Positions 1 to 9,981 of a stretch of 64,000 bases of DNA are shown piece by piece. This DNA comes from Clostridiaceae bacterium BRH_c20a (GTDB taxonomy: Bacteria; Bacillota; Peptococcia; Peptococcales; BICA1-8), in assembly GCA_000961765.1 (NCBI GenBank), contig LADT01000087.1:45409-109408 (forward strand), given 5' to 3'. Under the pieces are notes generated by a model, which had not been told where the DNA came from, searched no databases, and saw only the letters and a program-made list of their open reading frames with translations. Positions within the stretch are counted from its first letter, which is position 1. Every line of letters starts with the position of its first letter. The position numbers were made by a program, and so were the translations under genes.

Positions 1-785
1 GCTTCCTTTTGCTCATTAGAGGTGGCATTATTATTTTGTATAATTTCAAAAATATTCTTAAACTTCTGACTAAATTGTTCATTCAAGTTATTTATATTTT
101 TGGAATAAGATGAGGTTACTTCAGATAATTTCTTTATTTCATTGGCAACAACGGCAAAGCCCCGTCCATGGTCACCTGCTCGGGCAGCTTCAATGGCTGC
201 ATTAAGTGAAATTAAATTGGTTTGTTTGGCTATTTTTTCTATAAGGCTTAGATTGGTTTTGATCTCCTCCGAAATTTGGTTTACCTCTGATAGTATAATA
301 TTGCTATTCTCATTTACTTGAGATATTGACTCGGTACTTGCATATAATTCTTGAGAGGTTGCTGCAACATCAGTTATATTTTCATTTATTTTCTCACTAA
401 CATTTATGATATTTTTTTGTACCTTAATCTCTTCATATACTAGTTCTAACATGAATTTGGCCATATCTGCATAGGGTCTTACAAGATTGGGCTCTCCCGC
501 AATTCCGATAGTCCCTATCCTTTCGCCATCTGCGAGAATAGGAATGTTGATCCCAACCCGGGCATCTCTTCCTTGTTTCCTGGATTCTTCCTCCATTTCT
601 GCGGTAATAATGGCTTCGTCTATTTCATAAGCTAATATTTTTTTGGCACCATCATGTATATTACCAACTCGAGTACGGATACCAGCTTCATAAATTTCAC
701 CGCCTTCACCACATATAATTATAGGGTACGGAATTGAAGTATGTATTTTATCAAAAATAGTTTTAGCCAGTTCCTTACTAATCAT
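1..785 (-). CDS. Methyl-accepting chemotaxis protein (partial, runs off window) with N-terminal sugar-diacid-recognition-like domain and no TM segment
   Basis: Reverse strand reads [35 protein letters not shown]... then ...[41 protein letters not shown], the MCP hairpin signature; RBS GGAGGT upstream of ATG at 785. Confidence 0.85.
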   Translation of the reverse strand, partial: MISKELAKTIFDKIHTSIPYPIIICGEGGEIYEAGIRTRVGNIHDGAKKILAYEIDEAIITAEMEEESRKQGRDARVGINIPILADGERIGTIGIAGEPNLVRPYADMAKFMLELVYEEIKVQKNIINVSEKINENITDVAATSQELYASTESISQVNENSNIILSEVNQISEEIKTNLSLIEKIAKQTNLISLNAAIEAARAGDHGRGFAVVANEIKKLSEVTSSYSKNINNLNEQFSQKFKNIFEIIQNNNATSNEQKE

Positions 786-871
786 GTACCTACCTCCTAC
801 ACCTAGTAGTAAAACGTTTCTAATTTATCGTATCATAAACAGTAGAGTTAATTGTATAAAAGTATTTAATA

Positions 872-919
872 CAATAAGATAATTATGCTTATTTAGATTA
901 AGTATAATTATCTTATTGT
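872..919. terminator. Inverted repeat/hairpin between divergent mcp and ftsE
   Basis: CAATAAGATAATTATGCTTA-N-TAAGTATAATTATCTTATTG near-perfect palindrome. Confidence 0.5.
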
Positions 920-1020
920 CCTCATGAATTTATTGCCAGTAACGAAATCATCTAAAAGGGGAGGAAATAATTTATTATTGTCGAAAACAGTAACTATCCA
1001 TTTACAACGAGGTGAAATAA

Positions 1021-1710
1021 TTGATTCAGTTTTTTAATGTTACTAAGAAGTTTGATAATGGTACATTAGGTTTAGAAAATATAAGTGTATCTATCAATAG
1101 AGGGGAATTCGTTTTTTTAGTTGGTCCTAGTGGAGCGGGGAAGTCAACTTTTACCCGACTTCTAATTCGAGAGTTGCTGCCTACCAATGGGCAGATAATG
1201 CTAGATGGCAAAAGTATAATTAGGATGAAATCTAAAGAAATTCCTGATTTGCGTCGGAAAATTGGCTTTGTCTTTCAAGACTTTCGTTTGTTGCAGGATC
1301 GTACTGTTTATGAAAATGCAGCTTTCGCTTTAGAGGCTGTAGGAACACCGATAAGTGAAGTTAAAAAAAGAGTACCTGCAGTTTTAGAAATGGTAGGTAT
1401 TGGTGATAAATATGATTGCTTTCCAGAGGAACTTTCTGGCGGTGAACAGCAAAGGGTTGCAATTGCCCGTGCTATTGTAAATAATCCCAGCATTCTTTTG
1501 GCAGATGAGCCCACTGGCAATTTAGACCCCGATACGTCATTAGAAATTATGAAAATAATTAATGATATCAATAAACGGGGGACAACAATAATAATGGCTA
1601 CCCATGATAGTGAAATAGTCAACAAGATGCGTAAAAGGGTAATTGTTCTAAATAAAGGTGCCATTATTAAAGATGAGCTAAAAGGGGGGTATGACTATGG
1701 CATTCAGTAG
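1021..1710 (+). CDS. ftsE: Cell division ATP-binding protein FtsE
   Basis: Walker [35 protein letters not shown]; followed by ftsX. Confidence 0.95.
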   Translation: MIQFFNVTKKFDNGTLGLENISVSINRGEFVFLVGPSGAGKSTFTRLLIRELLPTNGQIMLDGKSIIRMKSKEIPDLRRKIGFVFQDFRLLQDRTVYENAAFALEAVGTPISEVKKRVPAVLEMVGIGDKYDCFPEELSGGEQQRVAIARAIVNNPSILLADEPTGNLDPDTSLEIMKIINDINKRGTTIIMATHDSEIVNKMRKRVIVLNKGAIIKDELKGGYDYGIQ

Positions 1711-2587
1711 TTATATTCGTTATACCTTCCGTGATGCCTTTCGCTCTATTGGACGTCACAAGGGGATGGCGTTTGCCTCCGTTTTGACTATTGCTATATC
1801 CTTATTTATTTTAGGTAGTACTCTTTTATTAGTACTTAATAGTCAGTATCTTGTTTCGACTATGGAGTCCCAGTTAGAAATAAACGTATTTCTACAGTCT
1901 GATATAGATCGTAAAGATGCTTTAGCCTTCCAAAAAGAGATTGAAAAAATACCGGGTTTTCAGTCATTGGAATTTATTTCAAAGGAAGATGCATTGGACA
2001 TCATGCAGGATAGGTTTGGTAAAGATACAGATATTTTAAAATCATTAGGAGGAGTGAATCCTTTTCCTGATTCCTATCGAATTAAAGCCCAAAGTTCAGA
2101 AAAGGTTGCATCCATTGCTGCCGAAGTTGAACAGTTTTCAGAAGTTGAAAGCATACGCTATGGAAAGGAACTGGTTGACAAGCTTTTAGCTTTCACGGTC
2201 TGGGTCAAAAATGCAGGACTGGCTATTATAATCGGGATGCTTATAGCCGGACTATTTTTAATAACAACAACCATCCGCTTGACAGTGTTTACTCGAAAAA
2301 AGGAAATAAGTATTATGAAATATGTTGGTGCCACTAATTGGTTTATCAGGTTTCCTTTTTTCTTAGAAGGGATGTTAATAGGCTTTTTAGGTGCTGTAAT
2401 AGCTGGATTAATAATATACTTTGGTTATGGCGTGACAATTCAGTATGTTATTAAATCAGTTCCATTTTTACCTGTTATGGCTGATTCAGATGCGTTATAC
2501 CGCATTTTAGCAGTTTTAATTATCGGTGGTACTGCTATAGGTGCTATTGGCAGTGTTATAGCAGTTCGGAAGTATTTAAAGGTGTAA
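1691..2587 (+). CDS. ftsX: Cell division protein FtsX (permease-like)
   Basis: FtsX-type membrane protein overlapping the 3' end of ftsE. Confidence 0.95.
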   Translation: MTMAFSSYIRYTFRDAFRSIGRHKGMAFASVLTIAISLFILGSTLLLVLNSQYLVSTMESQLEINVFLQSDIDRKDALAFQKEIEKIPGFQSLEFISKEDALDIMQDRFGKDTDILKSLGGVNPFPDSYRIKAQSSEKVASIAAEVEQFSEVESIRYGKELVDKLLAFTVWVKNAGLAIIIGMLIAGLFLITTTIRLTVFTRKKEISIMKYVGATNWFIRFPFFLEGMLIGFLGAVIAGLIIYFGYGVTIQYVIKSVPFLPVMADSDALYRILAVLIIGGTAIGAIGSVIAVRKYLKV

Positions 2588-2595
2588 ATAAAAAA

Positions 2596-2780
2596 GCGTC
2601 TACTCGTGGGCACGTGAGCGAGTGGGCGCGATTAAGATTCATGTTAAGGTTTAAAAGAATTATTTCTTATATACCTTTTGTTAGCGCTCACAGGTAGTAA
2701 GGAGATATTTACAATGATACTTCACAATTAAATAAATTTTGGGTAAGGGTTATCGCGCCCACTCGCCCACGAATAAACGT
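2596..2780. repeat. Imperfect inverted repeat pair (GCG..CTCGTGGGC..GAGTGGGCGCGAT / ATCGCGCCCACTCGCCCACGAATAAACG)
   Basis: Arms at 2596-2632 and 2751-2780 are reverse complements with small differences. Confidence 0.7.
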
Positions 2781-2960
2781 ATTAGCGTAAAAAAGGCCAT
2801 CAGGCCTTTTTTAAATTCCCATCAATTGGTTGTATTAGCCAGGGGGATATATTAGTATATATATTATGAAATTAAATATTTGGTTAACAATAGTATTGAC
2901 TGGTTAGGAGCTGTTATCTGGCCTCTGACCTCCATTTCTGACTTATATTATGATAGGTAG

Positions 2961-4136
2961 GTGGCAGTTTTGAGCAATGGGAAAAGAGTTTTGAGGTGGT
3001 TTTTTTCACTTTTGGTACTGATTTGTTTTACGGTAACAGCATTGGTAGGCGGTGTATTTTTCACTAATTACCAAAATTTTGGGCAGCTTCTACAGGTGGG
3101 GGCACTGATAAAGTCTGAGTTTCTATGGCCTGTTCAAACAGGTAAAATGATTGAAGGTGCTATTGAGGGATTAGTTAATTCCCTAGAGGATGAATATTCT
3201 GTTTATATGAACGCTGAAAAGTTTCAGGAGCTACAGGCTCATATTCAGGGAACTTTTGGCGGTATAGGAATCTATGTAGGTCTTAGGGAAAATAAAATCA
3301 CCGTAATAGCACCCATTGAAGGCACACCTGGGGCTAAGGCAGGTATAAAATCAGGAGATGTTATTGTTAAGATTAATGATAAATCAACTGAAAACATGGA
3401 TATAGATGAAGCAGTTGGTATCATGAAAGGTGAGCCAGGTACAGATGTTAAGGTTTCTATTGAAAGGTCTGGCGCAGAAAAGATGCTGGATTTTGAAATT
3501 ACCCGAGAAATTATTAATGTTCCTACTGTTGAAGGTAAAATATTAGAAGAAAACCCTGATATAGCTTACTTAAGAATTGCAATGTTTGCTGGTAATACTG
3601 ACGAGGCCCTTGTGGAGGAGATGAAAAAGCTTACAGACCAGGGATTTAAAGCTATGATAATTGACTTGCGGGATAACCCTGGAGGAGATTTACACACTGT
3701 GGTTAATATAGCTGGGCATTTTATTCCGGCTGGACCAGTAGTACATATTGTAAATAATAATGATAAAACTGAAACTCTCCCCGCTCAAGGCAATTATATT
3801 AAGGTCCCTCTTGTTGTACTAATAAATGGGGGAAGTGCTAGTGCTTCAGAGATACTGGCAGGTGCTGTTAAGGATACTGGAGTAGGTACTCTTGTAGGCA
3901 CAAAAACCTTTGGCAAAGGGATAGTTCAGTCTATTTTCTTTCTAAACAAAGGGGCGGGACTAAAGCTAACTACTGCTAAATATTTAACACCTAACAAAAA
4001 CGATATCCATGAAAAAGGAATTGAACCTGATATTCTAGTGGAACTGCCTGAATTTACACCTGAGCAGAAAGAACCGTTAAAGGATACCCAAAAAGAAAAA
4101 GCTATTGAAATATTGGAGGGGCTAATTAATAAATAA
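2961..4136 (+). CDS. S41 family C-terminal processing peptidase with PDZ domain
   Basis: PDZ GTPGAKAGIKSGDVI, catalytic INGGSASASEILAGAVKD and GTKTFGKGIVQ motifs. Confidence 0.92.
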   Translation: MAVLSNGKRVLRWFFSLLVLICFTVTALVGGVFFTNYQNFGQLLQVGALIKSEFLWPVQTGKMIEGAIEGLVNSLEDEYSVYMNAEKFQELQAHIQGTFGGIGIYVGLRENKITVIAPIEGTPGAKAGIKSGDVIVKINDKSTENMDIDEAVGIMKGEPGTDVKVSIERSGAEKMLDFEITREIINVPTVEGKILEENPDIAYLRIAMFAGNTDEALVEEMKKLTDQGFKAMIIDLRDNPGGDLHTVVNIAGHFIPAGPVVHIVNNNDKTETLPAQGNYIKVPLVVLINGGSASASEILAGAVKDTGVGTLVGTKTFGKGIVQSIFFLNKGAGLKLTTAKYLTPNKNDIHEKGIEPDILVELPEFTPEQKEPLKDTQKEKAIEILEGLINK

Positions 4137-4245
4137 GGTTAAGGTTAAGGTTAAGGTTGAGGTTAAGGTTAAGGTTAAGGTTAAGGTTGAGGTTAAGGTT
4201 AAGGTTAAGGTTAAGGTTAAGGTTAAGGTTGAGGTTAAGATTGAG
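4134..4245 (+). repeat. Hexanucleotide tandem repeat (GGTTAA/GGTTGA)n
   Basis: Direct reading of about 18 consecutive AAGGTT units. Confidence 0.95.
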
Positions 4246-4518
4246 ATTTAAGATTTCGCTTCGCTAGACTGAGATTAAAGAATGTGAAGTATCAATTATA
4301 GAGGCAAGGCTTGTCTCTGTTCTGAGCAAGGAGAGCAGACGCAAGGCCTTCCAATATGAGTAAATGTTTATTTATCTCAACCTTAACCTAGCGAAGCGGA
4401 ACCTTAGCCTTTGTTTTCTGTAGCACTGTAGCACTGTAGCACCGACATGCTGTATAGCCTATGAGCTTTCGCACAGACCTTCTGTACACCCTGTGAGCAA
4501 TTGAGAGGAGAACTACCT

Positions 4519-5754
4519 TTGGTTTTTTTAAAACTGATACCCATGATCCTTTATAACCTTATTTCCCTGTTCAGCCAACCTATTTTTTGGTTAGTAATGC
4601 TTATTATTTGGTTTCAGTTTAGGCGGATGGCTAAAATGAAAAGCCAGTTTTTCAATGTGCCTGAAGAGAGTGTCCTTCAGCCTACATTAATTGCAACTAT
4701 CTATGGTGTTATCGGGGGAATTTTGGGTAGCTTTATCTTGGTTTTTGTAGGCATATCTGTTTTAGAGGTGGGTATTCAGTATTTATGGATGCTGGCAATT
4801 ATATTTATGCTGATTGACCAGAGATTTATGTGTTTTGCCTATGCCGGGGGTATGGTATCCATAGTAAAGTATTTCTTTGGTTACCCTGATATCAGTATTC
4901 CGCAAGTAATGGCTCTAGTAGCTATCCTTCACTTAATTGAGGCAGTACTGATATTATTTAGCGGTCATTTGGGGGCAGTTCCTATTTATGTGAAAGGTAA
5001 GGATGGTAGGCCGATAGGAGGATTTAATCTGCAAAAATTCTGGCCATTGCCAATAGTTGCTATGGTCGCAGTGGCCATGCCAGAGGCAAGTACCATAAAT
5101 GAAGTTATGAAAATGCCTGATTGGTGGCCCCTTATAAAGACCGAGTTGCTTAATAAGAATGAAAATATCGTCTACATGCTTGTTCCTGTCATTGCTGGCC
5201 TTGGTTATGGTGATATAGCTCTGACAACCAGACCTCGGGAGAAAACCAGCCGTTCAGCTCTGCACTTAGCCATTTTCAGTATAATTCTTTTAGGCTTAGC
5301 AATTCTTGCAGCTAATTATCCCAGTTTGGCTATCTTGGCTGCGGTCTTCGCCCCCCTAGGTCATGAAGTAATTATCTTTTTAGGCCGACGATTTGAATTT
5401 GCTGGTGAACCTAGATTTGTCAGCCCAGAGCAGGGAATTATGGTTTTAGATTTGCTAGCTTCGTCGCCACTAAAATCTGCAGGACTAATAACGGGTGATA
5501 TTATGTTAAATATTAATGGGGTGCCTTTAAATAACAGCAGTGACTTGGAGTATGCTTTACAGTTTGCTGGGTCTTCTTTTGAGGTAGAGTTCTTATCTGG
5601 TGATAATAAAATATTTAAAAGGAAAATAATTCGTAGGCAAAACTTTGAAAAGTTAGGATTAATTATTGTTCCTGATAGTTTCGGGCATTCCTATTTAGAA
5701 ATTTCTAAAGGAGAAAGCCTTTTTAAGAAAATATTTAGATGGCATAAGAAATAG
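4519..5754 (+). CDS. Multi-TM PDZ-domain membrane protein, MinJ-like
   Basis: Multiple hydrophobic segments plus C-terminal PDZ (SSPLKSAGLITGDIMLNINGVPLNN); follows ftsEX-ctp as in Bacillus; GAGAGGAG RBS supports TTG at 4519. Confidence 0.75.
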   Translation: MVFLKLIPMILYNLISLFSQPIFWLVMLIIWFQFRRMAKMKSQFFNVPEESVLQPTLIATIYGVIGGILGSFILVFVGISVLEVGIQYLWMLAIIFMLIDQRFMCFAYAGGMVSIVKYFFGYPDISIPQVMALVAILHLIEAVLILFSGHLGAVPIYVKGKDGRPIGGFNLQKFWPLPIVAMVAVAMPEASTINEVMKMPDWWPLIKTELLNKNENIVYMLVPVIAGLGYGDIALTTRPREKTSRSALHLAIFSIILLGLAILAANYPSLAILAAVFAPLGHEVIIFLGRRFEFAGEPRFVSPEQGIMVLDLLASSPLKSAGLITGDIMLNINGVPLNNSSDLEYALQFAGSSFEVEFLSGDNKIFKRKIIRRQNFEKLGLIIVPDSFGHSYLEISKGESLFKKIFRWHKK

Positions 5755-6055
5755 CAGTCTTAAAAACCTTATATTTAGCCACAGATGAACACTGATAAAC
5801 ACAGATGAATTAGGCTAATAGCCGACAGTCTATAGCTAATAGTAATCTCTTGCATGTCATTGTGAGCCCGGTACTTAATCAGGAGCAAGGAACCGCACAT
5901 AACAATGACAGAATAGACCATAGACCATAGACAAATTACTAATCACCAGTAAGCCACATAGCTATTAAAAAATCGCTGCAGGGCGAATTTTTTTGCACTT
6001 TTCTCCCTTTGGGTTAATAGGATATAGGGCAGCAAACTAAAAGGGGGGGAAAAGA

Positions 6056-7069
6056 TTGACTATTGCAATTGGTCAAAAAAATGACTACTTTCTTTCCAGT
6101 CATTCGGGGAGGGGAATAATCACCTATGCAAAAGATGGGTTGCGTAGTATAAATAGGCAAATACTCCTTAAAGGTGCTACCGACCAGGTTCGTTCTAGAA
6201 TTATCAGAAATTTAGGGATAGCGTTAGTTGATAGAGGCTATGATGTGGAGGTTATTCACGGTATATTTAACCCCGATAACTTGGAAGGAATAATAATACC
6301 CCAATTGAGTTTGGCTTTGGTTAGTGCAGAGAAACATTTTGAGACGAAGGCTAATGTAAGAGTGGTTAATATCGATGAAACAAGGGATTATGAAAAATAT
6401 CTAGTATACAAAAGTAAGATTGATGATCTGCTTGAACAAATGAATGTAAATCATGAGTTAGCACTAGAAGAATTGCAGCAGCTACATTTAGTCTTTGAAA
6501 ATAAATGTAAAGAGGGCTCAGGGTTAGAAGAGGGGCAGGCTCTTTATACTGTTGAGAAGATATTAAAGACTTTATGTACTCTTGATGATGGAAGGATAAA
6601 TCACAGGTTTGGACAGTGCTTAACCAGCCGGGGATTAATTGACTATTATCCTCAGCTTTTAAAAAAATGTAATCTTAAACATTATTTGAGTGGTATTAGT
6701 CAAAGTAATGGAAGCGGTATATTAGAATTGGTGGCAAGAGAAGCTGTTCTTAAAGGACTTATTGTTGATGTTTATCACAATTGTTTAGACCCCAATCTAG
6801 TAGAGATGCTTATCCTACCGGAGATGAATTTTGCCATAGGGATAAGACCCTTTACAGACGAGTTTCAAAAATTGGGTTTTTCTAAATCTATAGAGAAAGT
6901 TACAGCCCCGACTTTTAACTTGAAGGATCTAGATTTTGGCGATGTCTATAAGTGGCTTAAGGAGGTTGATAGGCTCTCTGATCAGAGCTGTATTTTTTAC
7001 CATGAGACACTGGATTTTCTAGGAATCACTAGGATAGAAAAGGACCTTTTAGCTGAAATATTAACTTGA
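6056..7069 (+). CDS. Tandem-domain NTPase-like protein of the PRK06851 type with degenerate P-loops
   Basis: Two repeats ending ALVDRGYDVEVIHGIFNPDNLEGIIIPQL / AVLKGLIVDVYHNCLDPNLVEMLILPEM; no intact GxxxxGK[ST]. Confidence 0.55.
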   Translation: MTIAIGQKNDYFLSSHSGRGIITYAKDGLRSINRQILLKGATDQVRSRIIRNLGIALVDRGYDVEVIHGIFNPDNLEGIIIPQLSLALVSAEKHFETKANVRVVNIDETRDYEKYLVYKSKIDDLLEQMNVNHELALEELQQLHLVFENKCKEGSGLEEGQALYTVEKILKTLCTLDDGRINHRFGQCLTSRGLIDYYPQLLKKCNLKHYLSGISQSNGSGILELVAREAVLKGLIVDVYHNCLDPNLVEMLILPEMNFAIGIRPFTDEFQKLGFSKSIEKVTAPTFNLKDLDFGDVYKWLKEVDRLSDQSCIFYHETLDFLGITRIEKDLLAEILT

Positions 7070-7125
7070 AGATTTAATAGTATAAACTGCATTAGCAAGT
7101 GGTTAGAATAATTCAGGGTGATAAT

Positions 7126-7575
7126 ATGGAAACACTTGTCATTGGTACTGGTAATGAGGTATATGGTGATGATAGTATTGGTATTCATATTTTGCGAAAG
7201 CTACAAAGATTGGCATTACCAAAGCGGATCACTTTATTATCAATTGGTACTGATCCCTTTATACTAATGGGGCAGGACCTAAATAGATATCAGCGAATTA
7301 TTGTGGTTGATGGAATTAAGCTTGATAGATATAAAGCAAAAATATATTTTTCCCCCGCAGAAGAACTAAAGCCTAGACCCCGTCCGTATTCTATTCACGA
7401 TATAACTTGGTGTGAGGTGCTGAAAATGGAAGGGGTACTTGCAAAAACCTGGCTTTTTTCCGTTGAAACTAAAACTTTACAAACAGGGATTGAATTAAGT
7501 CCAGCCTTACAAGAAAATTTGGAGTATTATGCAGCAAAACTTCATGTTTTACTTATGGGATATACAGTATGTTAG
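7126..7575 (+). CDS. Hydrogenase maturation protease (HyaD/HycI family)
   Basis: METLVIGTGNEVYGDDSIGIHIL N-terminal motif; adjacent to [NiFe] hydrogenase; RBS before ATG at 7126. Confidence 0.9.
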   Translation: METLVIGTGNEVYGDDSIGIHILRKLQRLALPKRITLLSIGTDPFILMGQDLNRYQRIIVVDGIKLDRYKAKIYFSPAEELKPRPRPYSIHDITWCEVLKMEGVLAKTWLFSVETKTLQTGIELSPALQENLEYYAAKLHVLLMGYTVC

Positions 7576-7810
7576 TGCTACAGTGCTACAGAAGAATCCA
7601 AGGTTAAGGTTTCGCTCATTTCATTCACTAGGTTAAGGTTGAGAAATACCTTAAATACATATTGATTTAATCCTTAGCCTTAGCCCTAACCTCAACCTTA
7701 GCTATTAATCGTTTAACCGTGTTTATCCGTGTGCCCCGGAGGGGCCCGTGGTTAAATTAAAGCTTTCTCCTCCGGGTACTGGTCACTGAACACTGGGTAC
7801 GAAATAAAGA

Positions 7811-8440
7811 TTATCTCCTTGCGTAGCCCGTAAATATGCTCTGGAGCTTGGCGGGGTCTTCTGTGATTGAAAGATACAGATGAATAGGTATAGTGGCTGC
7901 AAATATCCAGGTCGCAAAATAATGCACCTGGCGGATTTTATTTAGGCCTCCTGATAGTTTAATAAAATACCCAAAAGTATCTGGGAAAAATAGTTGTAGA
8001 CCAGTGAAGATCTGAATTAGGATTAATATAAACCAAAAAGTATACATAGCTTTTTGACCTGGGTTGTATTTTCCATAATACCCTGGGCTTTTATTGAGAA
8101 AAAAAATATATCTAAAAAAACTGGGTATATGCTTTAAATCCCGGAAGCCTACTATTAGCTCTCGGTAGTGTTTAGAAATAACACTGTAATAAATATAAAC
8201 AAGGGTATTAGCTATTAAGAGGAAATTAAAAACTCCTTTAATATTTTTGATAGTGCTATAAGGGGTTTCCAAAAATCTAGGGTAGTGAAGATATAGACCA
8301 CAAACAATTAAAGTGGTAATGATTATTACCTGAAGCCAATGGAGAATTCTCACCGGTAAAGGGTGGCGTTCTATAATAGATAATTCTAAAAATGGGCGAA
8401 TGAGCGAGTGAGCGAGATTTTTTCTAGAAGTATTGGACAT
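7811..8440 (-). CDS. Ni/Fe-hydrogenase b-type cytochrome subunit
   Basis: ERHPLPVRILHWLQ, multiple TM helices, HYFATWIFAATIPIHLYLSI; follows hydrogenase large subunit. Confidence 0.88.
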   Translation of the reverse strand: MSNTSRKNLAHSLIRPFLELSIIERHPLPVRILHWLQVIIITTLIVCGLYLHYPRFLETPYSTIKNIKGVFNFLLIANTLVYIYYSVISKHYRELIVGFRDLKHIPSFFRYIFFLNKSPGYYGKYNPGQKAMYTFWFILILIQIFTGLQLFFPDTFGYFIKLSGGLNKIRQVHYFATWIFAATIPIHLYLSITEDPAKLQSIFTGYARR

Positions 8441-8493
8441 TATTTATAACCTCCAGTAAAAAAATAGTACTCTAGTAATCTAGTATAATAAAT

Positions 8494-8555
8494 CTGTAGA
8501 ACTGTAGAACTGTAGAACTGTAGAACTGTAGAACTCTAGCACTGAAGCACTGAAA
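8494..8555. repeat. 8-bp tandem microsatellite (CTGTAGAA)n
   Basis: ctgtagaa repeated five times then ctctagca ctgaagca. Confidence 0.9.
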
Positions 8556-8571
8556 ACCGGCAGATCGGTTT

Positions 8572-9981
8572 TCAAACCAGGTATTTTCCCAAGCTCCTCT
8601 CTCCTTCAACAATATGGACGGAGCACGAAAAGCAGGGGTCAAAACAGCGGATAACTCGACCTACTTCAATTAAACTTTCTAGACTTTCCACTGGAGTGCC
8701 AATTAATGCCTCCTCTACAGGACCCCGCCTATTTTGGCTATCCCGGGGGGCGAAATTCCAGGCACTGGGTGTTATTACCTGGTAGTGGGCGGTTCGACCA
8801 TCCTCTATTTTTACCCAATGACCCAACTGGCCCCGCATAGAATCAACTAATCCTGCACCTTGCCCTTGGGACTTCAGCTCATATTTATTAAAGCTTGGCT
8901 GAGATAAATGTATTTCTTGCAGCCAGATATACATTTCCTTTATTATTTCTCTGAGCTCCAATGCTCTGGCAATATTTCTGTCATTGACAGAAATACCTCT
9001 GTGATAAATTCCATTAAGCCATAGCCTAGCTAGAGGGCCCCCTTCAAAGGGCTTGCTTTGGTATTGAGGGGTTTTAATCCAAGAATAAGCTCCAGCCTTT
9101 CCTTTGTCGGGAATAGTTTTTTCTTCATAGGGATGCCGAGCTTCCGTACTTTCTTTGTACCAGGATTTAGCTACTTCTTCTTTGATGAGCTGATAATCAA
9201 TTTCCTTTACTTCCTGATTTGAGAAGTTTTCGATATAGCCTGGTTTAAAGTGTCTGGGCTTATTTTTGGCTAGAGAGAACATCCCAAAGGACATTAAGTT
9301 TCCATAGCCTTTACCTATCTCATAATACTCGGGGTAATACTCGGCAATAGTCTGTACATCAGGTATATATTTTTCTAGAACAAATTTCTCAATATCCCTA
9401 AGTATGGAAGTAAACATATTTATTTTTTCTGCATCAGGCTTTTCTGTGACACCACCTGGTATTATTGTCTGCTGATGGGGAGCCTTAGCACCCCAGATAG
9501 CTACCATTTGATGAGCTTTGGCACTCAATTCGGTTGCCTTCCAGAAATTTTCATACATACTTTTTTCAAGCTTTCCCGGTATCCTGTAATCACCTTTAAG
9601 GAGGGGACGGAAGGGCGCGGTGTCAGGACCCCTGGCATAATCAGGTAAAGCAAGAAGATAGAATTGGCGCAAGTGGTTTTGCAAAAAGTCTGCTCCTACT
9701 ATAAGGTTACGAATGAGGAAGCCATTGGGAGTAGGATCAACTTTATAAGCCTCCTCTAAGGCTAAGGTTCCTGCTATAGCATGGGCGGTGGAGCAAATTC
9801 CGCATATTCTCTGAGAATAAATTGCTGTGTCACGGGGGTCGCGATTTTCAAGCATTAGTTCAAATCCTCTGAATAAAGTACTACTGATCCAGGCATCAGT
9901 GACCTGACCGTTATTAACTTCTACTTCAACCTCCAGCGGTTCATGGATTCTTGTTAACGGAAGTATTTTTTTTCTAACCAA
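8572..9981 (-). CDS. [NiFe] hydrogenase large subunit
   Basis: L1 motif RICGICSTAH and C-terminal DPCFSCSVH with cleavable tail IVEGERSLGKYLV. Confidence 0.95.
   Translation of the reverse strand: MVRKKILPLTRIHEPLEVEVEVNNGQVTDAWISSTLFRGFELMLENRDPRDTAIYSQRICGICSTAHAIAGTLALEEAYKVDPTPNGFLIRNLIVGADFLQNHLRQFYLLALPDYARGPDTAPFRPLLKGDYRIPGKLEKSMYENFWKATELSAKAHQMVAIWGAKAPHQQTIIPGGVTEKPDAEKINMFTSILRDIEKFVLEKYIPDVQTIAEYYPEYYEIGKGYGNLMSFGMFSLAKNKPRHFKPGYIENFSNQEVKEIDYQLIKEEVAKSWYKESTEARHPYEEKTIPDKGKAGAYSWIKTPQYQSKPFEGGPLARLWLNGIYHRGISVNDRNIARALELREIIKEMYIWLQEIHLSQPSFNKYELKSQGQGAGLVDSMRGQLGHWVKIEDGRTAHYQVITPSAWNFAPRDSQNRRGPVEEALIGTPVESLESLIEVGRVIRCFDPCFSCSVHIVEGERSLGKYLV

Noticed and set aside
4134-4245. 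True telomere or linear replicon end
   Set aside because: Tract is internal, short, flanked by normal genes on both sides and repeated at several loci
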